DNA from: Gemmatimonadota bacterium
GTDB taxonomy: Bacteria; Gemmatimonadota; Gemmatimonadetes; Gemmatimonadales; GWC2-71-9
Assembly (NCBI GenBank): GCA_003222135.1
Contig: QHUM01000048.1
Coordinates: 1 to 61,643, forward strand
Length of the DNA: 61,643 bases
Direction: 5' to 3'
The notes beneath the pieces were generated by a model, which worked only from the letters and a program-made list of their open reading frames with translations, did not search any database and was not told the DNA's origin. The translations under genes and the position numbers were made by a program. This document shows positions 1 to 7,924 of the stretch, one piece after another (position 1 is the first letter of the stretch; every line of letters begins with the position of its first letter).

Positions 1-419
1 CGCAGCGCCTGCTGCAGCTTGCGGATCACCGCGCTCGCAGCGTCGGCGCCGGCCTCCGGCAGCAGCAACGCGAACTGGTCCGCCCCCAGGCGCGCCACGA
101 GATCGCTGGCGCGAATCGCTTCACGCGCGGTCTCGGCTATCAGGCGCAGTACGCCGTCCGCTACCTGCTGCCCGAACCGAACGTTCAATTCCCTGAAGTC
201 GTCGGCGTCGAAGTACGCCAGCGTGAACGGATGGTTGTACCGTCGGGCGCGCTCGAATTCGCGACTCGCATTCTCATAAAACGCTCGCCGGTTGTCGATA
301 CGAGTCAGGTCGTCGGTGCGGGCCAGCGCGCGCTCCCTGACGTAGACCCGGTAGTGTAGGAACCCGATATAACCGAGCGCCAGCAGCAGGGCCGCCAAGG
401 CGGCGATGTTCCAGGCCAT
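1..419 (-). CDS. GGDEF-domain protein, partial (degenerate diguanylate cyclase)
   Basis: The gene starts at the ATG at 419-417 and runs off the left edge, so only about 139 N-terminal codons are visible. Residues 2-21 form one hydrophobic membrane segment with no sensor domain visible, and the GGDEF domain follows at once (TDDLTRIDNRRAF, then FTLAYFDADDF). Where active cyclases have GGDEF this protein reads GADQF, so the second Gly and the Glu are lost. The RxxD inhibitory site (RASD) sits exactly five residues before it and is intact. This suggests a membrane-anchored c-di-GMP-binding protein rather than an active cyclase; that function is inference. It follows the small ORF at 439-672 by 19 nt and is probably co-transcribed with it. 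Confidence 0.85.
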   Translation of the reverse strand, partial: MAWNIAALAALLLALGYIGFLHYRVYVRERALARTDDLTRIDNRRAFYENASREFERARRYNHPFTLAYFDADDFRELNVRFGQQVADGVLRLIAETAREAIRASDLVARLGADQFALLLPEAGADAASAVIRKLQQAL

Positions 420-438
420 GGGGTACGACGGCCGAGCA

Positions 439-672
439 CTACACGTCTATGCGATGGAAACCTTCGGGGTCCGAAATGCGACGCTCCGCTTGGGCCCGTC
501 GTTGCGCACCCGAGCGGCGCTCGGCACCGGTGCGGCGCGCGAACTGGACGGCGACCGTCTCCCGGCGCCGGTCGCGTACCATGCGGCGGCCTCCCAAATT
601 CTGCCGCCGGTCCCAGCGTCGCCGGGGCCGTTCGCCTCGCGGCGCGTCGTTGACCTTAGTGTCTTTCATCAT
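439..672 (-). CDS. small Arg-rich protein with ERRSG-type repeats
   Basis: A 77-residue ORF with ATG at 672-670 and a good ribosome binding site (GGAAGG) about six bases upstream. The protein is very basic and carries the tandem motifs ERRSGAQRR and AERRISD, a pattern often seen in linkers next to GGDEF and PilZ domains. It ends 19 nt before the GGDEF gene, which suggests co-expression and perhaps a role in the same c-di-GMP context. No enzymatic motif is visible. The strong RBS and the position favour a real gene, but the function is unknown. Confidence 0.55.
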   Translation of the reverse strand: MMKDTKVNDAPRGERPRRRWDRRQNLGGRRMVRDRRRETVAVQFARRTGAERRSGAQRRAQAERRISDPEGFHRIDV

Positions 673-980
673 GTAGCACCTTCCCGCCTACGGGCGTCGC
701 GGCCGACGCAGCGGGGCACCCACTTCGTTCGCAGGCCGCACGAGCCTTTCTCTGCAAACCGGATGCACGCGAGATGGACACGGGTATCGCGCGGCGAGTT
801 GTTCTCGGTGCACATTCGGGGCCACTTCGAGTGCGCAGGAGGTGTGAGGCTATCGGATTGGTACCGTTGGAGATGTCATGTGACCGGATATTCTGGTCAC
901 ATGACGGCGCACCAATGAAGGGCGGCCGTTCCCCCTATTTGATGCAGCGACGGTGACGCAGCAAGGTGTTGCGCCCGCGC
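673..980. other. intergenic region containing a perfect inverted repeat
   Basis: About 308 bp without a convincing gene lies between the small ORF upstream of the GGDEF gene and the 3' end of the ETF-QO gene. Its one clear structure is a perfect 11-bp inverted repeat, GTCATGTGACC at 875-885 and GGTCACATGAC at 895-905, with a 9-nt spacer. No T-run follows on either strand, so it is not a classic intrinsic terminator. No clear sigma-70 promoter for the leftward genes was found by eye. Confidence 0.6.
875..905. promoter_or_regulatory. perfect 11-bp inverted repeat, operator-like or terminator-like
   Basis: The arms GTCATGTGACC and GGTCACATGAC are perfect reverse complements separated by GGATATTCT. 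The TGTGA/TCACA half-sites recall CRP/FNR sites, but the gap between them is 13 rather than 6, so the canonical family is not supported. It lies 76 bp past the ETF-QO stop codon and about 200 bp upstream of the small ORF that starts at 672. Confidence 0.5.
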
Positions 981-2543
981 CTACATCCGCTTGTACTTGG
1001 GCCCGCTCCCCCCTTCCCGGGGGGTCCAGCGGGGCCCCAGCACGTCGGTCGCCTTGCAATCGATGCAGTTCGGCGCGTTGACCCGCAGCCCGCCGTCCAC
1101 CAGTTCGTACACGCCCGCCGGGCACATGCGCGCATAGAACTCGGCCAGTTCGGGCGTCACGTCCCGACCCACGATGAGATGGGCAGGGATCGTGTCGCGC
1201 GTCGCGTTCCCGGATTTGAACACGCCGTCGACCTTCGAGAAGGTGAGGCGGCCGTCGGGAACAAGTGGCCCCGGGCCGACGCCTGGGGCTATGCGTCGGG
1301 CCGCGTCCGCATCCCGCGGCATCGCGATTCTCCAACCCGGGAACCGGCCACCGGTAAGCGTCATCAGCCCGGCCTTGAGCGCACCGGCGTAGAAGCCATC
1401 CTTGAAGGCGAGCCGCATATTCCGCGTGCGGTACAGGTCCCGCACGATGAAGGACTCGTTGACCATCCGGTCGTAAACACCGAGGCGCGCCGGGGAAGCC
1501 TCGCCCGCCTGCAGGGCGTCGAAGATGGCCCGTGCCGCGAGCATGCCCGACTGCATCGCGTAGTGGATCCCCTTGAGCGACGGCACGTCCACGAAGCCGG
1601 CCGAGTCACCGAGGATCACCGCGCCCGGCCCTGAGCACCGTGCGGGCAGGGAGTAGTAACCTCCTTCGGGAATCGTCTTCGCGCCCCACTCGACCATTTC
1701 ACCACCCTCGAGGTGGCGGCGAAACAGGGGATGGAGCTTCATCCTCTGGAGCAACCCATGTACGTCGAGCGTGCCGTCCCCGTAGTCGAGCCCGACCACG
1801 AGCCCCAGGGCGACGAGGTTCGGCGCAAGCGGGTACATGAAGGTCCCGCCGAAAGCGTCGCTCGGCAGCGGCCATCCCAGCGTGTGGATGATCGTGTCGA
1901 GCGGCTGCCGCGTCTCCCACAGCTCTTTCACGCCGAGGGCGAAGAGCTGCGGGTTCTCCGCGGTCACCTGCTGCCAGGCGCACCACGCCTGCGACAGCGT
2001 CCCCCGGGTCCCCTCGGCCAATACCGTTACTTTCGCGGCGAGGTCATTCGGCGCGAGATAGTTGGTGAGCGGCCGGCCGTCGCGATCGAGGCCGCTCGCC
2101 GCCGTTCGCACACCCACCACGCGGGCGCCGTCGACCAGCAAGCTCGCCGCCGGGAACCCTGTGAACACGTTCACGCCCAGCGCTTCAGCCTTCTCGCCGA
2201 GCCAGCGGACGATCTCGCACAGCGACGCGATGTAGTTGCCCTGGTTGCGCATCGTTGGTGGGGTGGGAAGGCGCAGGCGGCGTTCGGGCGTCAGCAGATA
2301 GACCGCTTCGTTGCGCACCGGCGCGCGGAATGGGAAGTCCGAATCGTGCAGCTCGGGGAACAGCTCGCGGAACGCCCGCGGGTTGACCACCGCGCCCGAA
2401 AGGCAATGCTCGCCGAGCGCCGCGGCCTTCTCGAGCACGCCGATGTTGAGCTCCGTGCCGTTCCGGGTGGCGAGCCGCGCCAGCTCGATCGCGGCGGCCA
2501 GGCCGGCGGGCCCGGCCCCGACGATCAGCACGTCCAGTTCCAT
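981..2543 (-). CDS. electron transfer flavoprotein-ubiquinone oxidoreductase (ETF-QO)
   Basis: This 520-residue flavoprotein would pass electrons from reduced ETF to quinone at the membrane. The N-terminus has the FAD dinucleotide fold ([14 protein letters not shown]). The C-terminus has the 4Fe-4S region, with CPAGVYE and then NCIDCKATD. The start chosen is the ATG at 2543, directly before the FAD motif. An upstream in-frame ATG at 2654 overlaps the etfA stop by 8 nt but would add 37 residues encoded by GGAGCG-rich spacer-like DNA. In the family the cluster ligands after CPA read C-x2-C-x2-C; here the third position is Thr499 (ACC), so one cysteine ligand seems to be missing. The gene follows etfB and etfA in the same operon. 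Confidence 0.92.
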   Translation of the reverse strand: MELDVLIVGAGPAGLAAAIELARLATRNGTELNIGVLEKAAALGEHCLSGAVVNPRAFRELFPELHDSDFPFRAPVRNEAVYLLTPERRLRLPTPPTMRNQGNYIASLCEIVRWLGEKAEALGVNVFTGFPAASLLVDGARVVGVRTAASGLDRDGRPLTNYLAPNDLAAKVTVLAEGTRGTLSQAWCAWQQVTAENPQLFALGVKELWETRQPLDTIIHTLGWPLPSDAFGGTFMYPLAPNLVALGLVVGLDYGDGTLDVHGLLQRMKLHPLFRRHLEGGEMVEWGAKTIPEGGYYSLPARCSGPGAVILGDSAGFVDVPSLKGIHYAMQSGMLAARAIFDALQAGEASPARLGVYDRMVNESFIVRDLYRTRNMRLAFKDGFYAGALKAGLMTLTGGRFPGWRIAMPRDADAARRIAPGVGPGPLVPDGRLTFSKVDGVFKSGNATRDTIPAHLIVGRDVTPELAEFYARMCPAGVYELVDGGLRVNAPNCIDCKATDVLGPRWTPREGGSGPKYKRM

Positions 2544-2646
2544 CCGATCACCCGCGCCAGGCGAGCCGGCCTGGAGGAGGAGCCGGTCCAGTGGTAACTC
2601 TGGCTGGTGCTGAGCCGGAACGAACCGCTCCCCGCTCCTCGCTCCT

Positions 2647-3618
2647 TCAGCCATGCAGTTTCTTGATCTCTTCCGTGAGCCTCGGGACCACTTCGAACAG
2701 ATCTCCCACGACGCCGTAGTCGGCCACCTTGAAGATCGGCGCGTCCTTGTCCTTGTTGATCGCGACGATCACCTTCGAGGTGCGCATCCCGGCGAGGTGC
2801 TGGATCGCACCGGAGATCCCCACCGCGATGTACAATGTGGGGCTCACGGTCTTTCCGGTCTGGCCCACCTGATCGGCGTGCGGCCGCCAGCCGGCGTCCA
2901 CCACCGCCCGCGAAGCGCCCACCGCGGCGCGGCCCCCGAACGCGGCCGCGAGCGCTTCGAGCACCTTGAAGTTGGCGGGCTCTTTCAGGCCGCGTCCTCC
3001 CGAGATGACGATCGAGGCTTCGGCCACGTCGAGCGCGCCCGCGGCGGCCTTGGTTCCCGTCACTACTACGCGGCCCGCCGCCGCTTCCACCGGTACTGTT
3101 TCCGCGGTCCCCGCCTTGGGACGCTGCACGGGTGTGAACACGTTGGGCCGCAGTGATACGACCGCCGGCGTCGCGGTGAGCTTGAGTTTGAGGAGCGCCT
3201 TCCCCGCGTACACCGGGTGGATCACCGTCACGGCGCCGCCTTCGAACGCGAGGTCGGTGATGTCCTGAGCCAGGGCGACGCCCAGGCGGGCCGCCACCCG
3301 GGGCGCCAGGTCCCGTCCTCCGGCGCTCGCGGCGAACAGCACCGCGCGATACCCGCCCGCGCGGGCCCGGTCCGCGATCACCCGAGCGTATCCTTCGGGC
3401 GCGTACCGGCCGAAGGCGGGGTTCGTCAGGGTGATCACCTTGTCCGCGCCGAATCCGCCGAGCTGGTCCGCACCCTGGACCGGGCTCGCGGCGACCACGA
3501 GCGCATCCACGCGGACGGCGAGCGCGTCGGCGAGGCGACGCGCGCCCGTCACCACCTCGCTCGACACCTTGCGCAGCACACCGTCGCGCTGCTCGGCGAC
3601 CGCGAGGACGTCACTCAC
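2647..3618 (-). CDS. etfA: electron transfer flavoprotein alpha subunit
   Basis: A 323-residue ETF alpha subunit. The C-terminal FAD-binding half is clear: [38 protein letters not shown] and [11 protein letters not shown]. The GTG start overlaps the etfB stop by 4 nt (GTGA), which indicates translational coupling. With EtfB it forms the soluble FAD/AMP heterodimer that collects electrons from acyl-CoA dehydrogenases, here plausibly the enzyme encoded at 6630-7817, and delivers them to ETF-QO encoded just downstream. Length and motifs are normal. Confidence 0.96.
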   Translation of the reverse strand: MSDVLAVAEQRDGVLRKVSSEVVTGARRLADALAVRVDALVVAASPVQGADQLGGFGADKVITLTNPAFGRYAPEGYARVIADRARAGGYRAVLFAASAGGRDLAPRVAARLGVALAQDITDLAFEGGAVTVIHPVYAGKALLKLKLTATPAVVSLRPNVFTPVQRPKAGTAETVPVEAAAGRVVVTGTKAAAGALDVAEASIVISGGRGLKEPANFKVLEALAAAFGGRAAVGASRAVVDAGWRPHADQVGQTGKTVSPTLYIAVGISGAIQHLAGMRTSKVIVAINKDKDAPIFKVADYGVVGDLFEVVPRLTEEIKKLHG

Positions 3619-4367
3619 AGAACCTTCGCCTCCTCGCGGAGCAGCCGCAGCAACTCGGGCACGGCGGCGGGCCCCTCGCCCACGACTTTGCCGTCCTTGC
3701 GCTGCGGTGGCGGGGTCAAGCCGAGCACCTCGAGCCCGCCCGCTCCGAGTGCCGCGCGTTTGAGCTCGAGCGGCTTCTTCTTGGCCGCCATGATGCCCTT
3801 CAGGGCGGGATAGCGCGGCTCGTTGAGTCCCTTGTCGGTGGTGAGCACGGCGGGGAGCGGGAACTCCACGGTCTCGACCCCGCCCTCGATTTCCCGCTCA
3901 GCGGTGCCCCGCTGCCCCGCGATGTCCAGGTGCGCGACCGCGGTCACGCACGGCAGGTCGAGCAGCTCTGCCACCATCGGTCCGACTTGATGGTTGTAAT
4001 CGTCGATCGCCATCTTGCCGAACAGGATGAGATCATAGCCGCCGTTCTTGAGCTCGGCGGCGAGCGCTTTGGCGACCTCCAGCCCGTCGACGGGGACGCG
4101 GTCGGCCTCGAGCAGGACGCCCCGGTCCGCCCCCATGGCGAGCGCGGTGCGGATCGTCTCCTGCGCGGCAGCGGGTCCGAGCGATACGACCACGACCTCG
4201 CCCGAGCCCGCCTGCTCCTTGCGGCGCAGCGCCTCTTCCACCGCGAACTCGTCGTACGGATTGAGGATGAACTTGACGCCCGTCTCGTCCAGTGACTTCC
4301 CGTCGGAGGCGATCTTGACGCGGGTCTCCGAGTCGGGGACGCGTTTCACGCAGACGGCGATCTTCAC
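3615..4367 (-). CDS. etfB: electron transfer flavoprotein beta subunit
   Basis: A 250-residue ETF beta subunit starting VKIAVCVKRVPDSET, as is usual for the family. The start chosen is the GTG at 4367, preceded by GAGGA; the frame stays open further upstream, but that stretch does not resemble ETF beta. Recognisable segments include NPYDEFAVEEALRRKE and the AMP-binding region around VVVSLGPAAAQETIRTALAMGADR, abbreviated here as SLGPAAAQETIR. The 77 bp between the TonB receptor stop and this start may hold the operon promoter, but no strong -35/-10 pair is evident. Confidence 0.95.
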   Translation of the reverse strand: MKIAVCVKRVPDSETRVKIASDGKSLDETGVKFILNPYDEFAVEEALRRKEQAGSGEVVVVSLGPAAAQETIRTALAMGADRGVLLEADRVPVDGLEVAKALAAELKNGGYDLILFGKMAIDDYNHQVGPMVAELLDLPCVTAVAHLDIAGQRGTAEREIEGGVETVEFPLPAVLTTDKGLNEPRYPALKGIMAAKKKPLELKRAALGAGGLEVLGLTPPPQRKDGKVVGEGPAAVPELLRLLREEAKVL

Positions 4368-4444
4368 TGAGTCCTCACGTGGTACGAAAAGGCGTGGGGA
4401 AAAGAAACCTGACGACGTCTGGCTGGCAACCTTATCCAACGCTT

Positions 4445-6643
4445 TCAGAATTCCGTGCTCACGCTCACCTGCAGATGCCGCGGCAATCCCGGCGTGAGAA
4501 ACCGCTGCACCGGTGCGCCGGGCGCGAGCGGATTCTCCGCGAACGCCCCGAAGCTCGCGTACCGCCGGTCGAAGACGTTGCGCACCATGCAGCGCAGCTC
4601 GAACCGCTTCCACTCCATGAGGAGCGACGCGTCGGCCGCCGCGTAGTCGGAGAGCCGGCGCGTCGTGTTGGCTTCGTCGCCCCTGAGCCACTGGCGGCCG
4701 ACGTAGCGCCCGTCGAGGCCGACGCGCAGCGATAGACCCGAAGCTCCGCCCGCGACGACCGGGGCAGAGATCCCAGCGTTGGCTCGGCTGTCGGGTACGA
4801 GGGGCAGCACGTCCCCGGGGACGACGGTCTCACCAGCCGGGTCACGCGGTGTCGCGAGCCGCGCCGCGCTCCGGAATGTCGCGGCGGTGTACCCGTAGTT
4901 CGCGTACAGGCGTACCGCCCCTCGCTGCCACTGCCCCGCCAGCTCGATCCCCGCGCGGCGCGTCGCCCCGATGTTCTGGAAATAGCCCGCCGTGAGAGTC
5001 GAGGCGACGAAGAAGATGTCGTCCGAGACGTCCGTCCAGAACGCGTCGGCGCTCAGGTCCCCGTGACCCCCGGGGCCGCGAAAGTGCCACCCGCTCTCGT
5101 ACGTGGTGGCGATCACCGGTCGCAGCGCGGGATCGGGCCCGAGGGCGAACGGCAGCGGGCACGCCGCCGCCGGATCCGCGCAGCCGATCTCGACGAGCGC
5201 CGGGGCGCGAAACCCCCGGCTCACCGACCAGAACAGCTCGTGACCCGACCCCGCGCTCCAGGTGAAGCCCACCCGGGGGCTGAGGCGTCGAAAGATGTTG
5301 AGCCCACTTTGGCCCGGATCCAGCAAGTCCTGGAACGGGACCCGGACATAGTCGTAGCGGCCCGCGATCGTGGCGGTGAGCGCCGGCACGAGCGGCCAGT
5401 TGGCGCCCACGAAGGCCCCCACGTCCACCTCGTTCGTCAGCACCGACTCGGTGAGCGAGTCCGGGCTCGTCGCTCGTACGGCGTAGAGCCGCACCGCCGT
5501 GTGTTGATAGGCGCCGTCCACCCCGGCGAGCCAGCGCAGCGGCCGCCGCGCCAGGGCCACGGTCCCCGAAATCTGCACCGCCCCTCCGCCGATGCGCTCG
5601 CGATTGCGCTCGCGCGTGTCCGGCGGGCTCGCGTTCCGGTTGAACTGATCCGTGGTGAGCGCCCGACCGAAGCCGTTGAGCGCGAGCTGCGTCCCGCCCA
5701 CGACCCGGTGCGCGTTCAGGGTGACGAGATGGGCTTGCGGGGCGAAGTAGTCGCCTGGTGTGAAGTTCATGCGCGGGGCAGCGGCGTACAGGCTTTCGGG
5801 CAGGCTCCCCGCCTGGTGGAGGCGGTTGTCGGCTCCGGCATAGCTCAGCGTCGCATCCCACGTCCCGGTATTGACGCCGAGCTTGCCGAACAGCGTGGCG
5901 GTGCGGCTCGGGGTCTCGGCACGCCAGCCGTCCTCGTGCTCGTAGCGCGTTCCGAGGTAGTAGTCCCACATCCCGCGCCGATCCCCGGCGTGCGCCTTCA
6001 GCTCGTAGCGCCCGAAGCTGCCCCCGGAAACCTCGACCTCGCGCTCGGCTGGCACCGAGCCGCGGCGTGTCACCAGGTTCACCGCCGCGCCGAGCGAGTT
6101 GCGGCCCAGCAGCACCGAGGGGCCGTAGGTCACGTCCACGTGGTCTACGTCCTCGAGCGGCAGCAGGTCGAAGTTCACCTCGTGGGCATCGGGCTCGTTC
6201 ACCCGCACGCCGTCCAGGTACACCGTCACCCCCTGGGGCAAGCCGATGGTCGGCGAGACCTGAAATCCTCGCAGCGTCACGTCCAGCTGGCCCGGCGCGC
6301 CGAGCTCATCCGACGTCGTGACGCCCGGCAGCTGCTCGAGCGCGTCCGCGAGGGAACGCACGCCACGCGCATCGAGGTCCGCGGCGTGCAGCGTGGCGGT
6401 GCGGCCGGCGAGCCCGCGCGCCAGCTCGCGTACGGTCGGGAGCCGCACGCCGGTCACGACCACGGGGGCGAGCGTGTCGGTGGGGAGGGAGTCGGGCTGC
6501 TGCGCGCCGACGGGTGGGGTGAGCAGAGCGAGGATGAGTGCCCCCGCCAGCGACTGCGGATTGCGGATTGCGAATTGCGGATTCGAAGAGCGTGCGTCCA
6601 ATCCGCAATCCGCAATCGTCGATCCGCAATCAATTGAACGCAT
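4445..6643 (-). CDS. TonB-dependent outer-membrane receptor
   Basis: A 732-residue receptor with a plug domain (DALEQLPGVTTSDEL, LRGFQVSP, VTVYLDGVRVNEPD, GRNSLGAAVNLVTRRG) followed by a long beta-barrel ending in the aromatic residue typical of barrel proteins (SVSTEF). The substrate cannot be told. The hydrophobic signal segment LAGALILALLTPPVGA lies behind about 30 odd residues encoded by an inverted repeat of ATTGCGG/CCGCAAT units (6551-6631). No ATG lies between that repeat and the signal segment. The only ATG, at 6643, overlaps the end of the acyl-CoA dehydrogenase gene by 14 nt. Either the repeat supplied a new N-terminus or an in-frame TTG is used. Confidence 0.9.
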   Translation of the reverse strand: MRSIDCGSTIADCGLDARSSNPQFAIRNPQSLAGALILALLTPPVGAQQPDSLPTDTLAPVVVTGVRLPTVRELARGLAGRTATLHAADLDARGVRSLADALEQLPGVTTSDELGAPGQLDVTLRGFQVSPTIGLPQGVTVYLDGVRVNEPDAHEVNFDLLPLEDVDHVDVTYGPSVLLGRNSLGAAVNLVTRRGSVPAEREVEVSGGSFGRYELKAHAGDRRGMWDYYLGTRYEHEDGWRAETPSRTATLFGKLGVNTGTWDATLSYAGADNRLHQAGSLPESLYAAAPRMNFTPGDYFAPQAHLVTLNAHRVVGGTQLALNGFGRALTTDQFNRNASPPDTRERNRERIGGGAVQISGTVALARRPLRWLAGVDGAYQHTAVRLYAVRATSPDSLTESVLTNEVDVGAFVGANWPLVPALTATIAGRYDYVRVPFQDLLDPGQSGLNIFRRLSPRVGFTWSAGSGHELFWSVSRGFRAPALVEIGCADPAAACPLPFALGPDPALRPVIATTYESGWHFRGPGGHGDLSADAFWTDVSDDIFFVASTLTAGYFQNIGATRRAGIELAGQWQRGAVRLYANYGYTAATFRSAARLATPRDPAGETVVPGDVLPLVPDSRANAGISAPVVAGGASGLSLRVGLDGRYVGRQWLRGDEANTTRRLSDYAAADASLLMEWKRFELRCMVRNVFDRRYASFGAFAENPLAPGAPVQRFLTPGLPRHLQVSVSTEF
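6551..6631. repeat. inverted short-tandem repeat element (ATTGCGG type), copy 1
   Basis: The left arm (6551-6583) is tandem GGATTGC-type units. The right arm (6599-6631) is their reverse complement, starting CCAATCCGCAATCCGCAATC, with a loop of about 15 nt. The right arm is nearly identical (one or two differences over about 33 nt) to the right arm of the element at 51981-52083. The element directly abuts the stop codon of the acyl-CoA dehydrogenase gene and is translated as the N-terminus of the TonB receptor. Confidence 0.85.
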
Positions 6644-7817
6644 TCAGCCCCGTAATCTCCTGCCCCAAGATGAGGGTGTGAATGTCGTGCGTCCCTTCGT
6701 ATGTGTAGACCGACTCGAGGTTGGCGAGGTGGCGCATCGCCTGATACTCGGCGAGGATGCCGTTCGCTCCGAGCAGCCGCCGGGTCTCGCGCGCGACGTC
6801 GGTCGCCATGCTGACGTTGTTGCGCTTGGCGAGCGAGACCTGCTGGGGCGTGACCTTCCCCTGATCCTTGAGACGCCCGAGCTGGAGGCAGAGCAGCTGC
6901 GCCTTGGTGATCTCGGTGAGCATCTCCGCGAGCCGCGCCTGCTGGAGCTGAAAAGCGCCGATCGGCTTGCCGAACATCACCCGGGCCTTCGCGTAGCTCA
7001 CCGCTTCGTCGTAACACGCCAGCGCCGCGCCCACCGCTCCCCACGCAATGCCGTAGCGCGCCTGCGTGAGACACAGGAGCGGCGACTTCAAGCCCGCCGA
7101 CTTTGGCAGCACGGCGTCTTTCGGCACGCACACGTCCTGTAAGACCAGCTCGCTCGTGTCGCTGGCGCGCAAGCTGAGCTTCCCCTTCTGGTCCTTCGCC
7201 GAGAAGCCCTGCGTATCGGTCGGGACGATGAAGCCGCGGATCGATTCCACGTCGTCGGGCTGGCCGGTCTTGGCCCAGATGATCGCCGCGTGCGCGGTCG
7301 ATCCGTTGGTGATCCACATCTTGGCGCCGTTCAGGATCCAGCCGCTCTTCGTCTCCCGGGCGGTCGTGATCATGCCGGCGGGGTTCGACCCGTAGTCGGG
7401 CTCCGTCAGCCCGAAGCACCCGATCACCTCGCCCGCCGCCATCTTCGGGAGCCAGTGCCGCTTCTGCTCCTCCGAGCCGAAGGCAAAGATGGGGTACATC
7501 ACGAGCGCGCCCTGCACCGAGGCGAACGAGCGCACGCCGGAGTCGCCGCGCTCGAGCTCCTGCATGATGAGCCCGTAGGCGACGTGGTTGAGCCCGGCGC
7601 AGCCGTACTCCTCGGGAAGGTTGGCGCCGAACAGGCCCAGCTCCGCCATCTGGGGGACTAGATGTTTCGGAAACCGGCCCTCGAGGTAGTGCTCGGCGAT
7701 GACGGGCATCAAGTTGTCGTCCACCCAGGCGCGCACGGTGTCGCGCACGGCGCGCTCTTCCTCCGACAGGAGCCCGTCGACGTCGTAGAAGTCGACGCCC
7801 TGGAACTTCGGTGCCAT
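6630..7817 (-). CDS. acyl-CoA dehydrogenase, glutaryl-CoA dehydrogenase-like
   Basis: A 395-residue flavin acyl-CoA dehydrogenase. It resembles glutaryl-CoA dehydrogenases: RSFASVQGALVMYPI, GCFGLTEPDYGSNPAGM, MWITNG, and the C-terminal YEGTHDIHTLILGQ, whose Glu is the expected catalytic base. The predicted reaction is oxidation (and decarboxylation if the substrate is glutaryl-CoA) with electrons going to ETF. The etfB-etfA-ETF-QO genes on the same strand about 2.3 kb downstream fit that role. Substrate specificity is inferred from motif similarity only. A strong hairpin at 7842-7902 separates it from the next operon upstream. Confidence 0.92.
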   Translation of the reverse strand: MAPKFQGVDFYDVDGLLSEEERAVRDTVRAWVDDNLMPVIAEHYLEGRFPKHLVPQMAELGLFGANLPEEYGCAGLNHVAYGLIMQELERGDSGVRSFASVQGALVMYPIFAFGSEEQKRHWLPKMAAGEVIGCFGLTEPDYGSNPAGMITTARETKSGWILNGAKMWITNGSTAHAAIIWAKTGQPDDVESIRGFIVPTDTQGFSAKDQKGKLSLRASDTSELVLQDVCVPKDAVLPKSAGLKSPLLCLTQARYGIAWGAVGAALACYDEAVSYAKARVMFGKPIGAFQLQQARLAEMLTEITKAQLLCLQLGRLKDQGKVTPQQVSLAKRNNVSMATDVARETRRLLGANGILAEYQAMRHLANLESVYTYEGTHDIHTLILGQEITGLNAFN

Positions 7818-7841
7818 AACCCCTCAACTGGGTGTGAGAAA

Positions 7842-7902
7842 CCCCGGGGCGCCGCCCCGGGGTCAGCCGCTCGAAATCGGTCGCGGCGCGGCTGACCCCG
7901 GG
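7842..7902 (-). terminator. stacked GC-rich hairpins, transcription terminator candidate
   Basis: Two nested structures occupy this spacer. CCCCGGGGC at 7842-7850 pairs with GCCCCGGGG at 7854-7862 (3-nt loop). A perfect 15-bp inverted repeat, CCCGGGGTCAGCCGC at 7856-7870, pairs with GCGGCTGACCCCGGG at 7888-7902. They lie just past the metallophosphoesterase stop codon and before the acyl-CoA dehydrogenase start, where the leftward five-gene operon should end. No U-tract is present. A very similar hairpin stands at 57657-57677. Confidence 0.7.
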
Positions 7903-7924
7903 CCGATGGTCCGGGGTCCCAAAG

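Noticed and set aside
875..905. CRP/FNR site
   Set aside because: TGTGA and TCACA are present but separated by 13 nt instead of 6.
5063..6637. Plus-strand open frame of about 520 codons
   Set aside because: Lies opposite the TonB receptor gene and has no recognisable domain; a GC-rich shadow.
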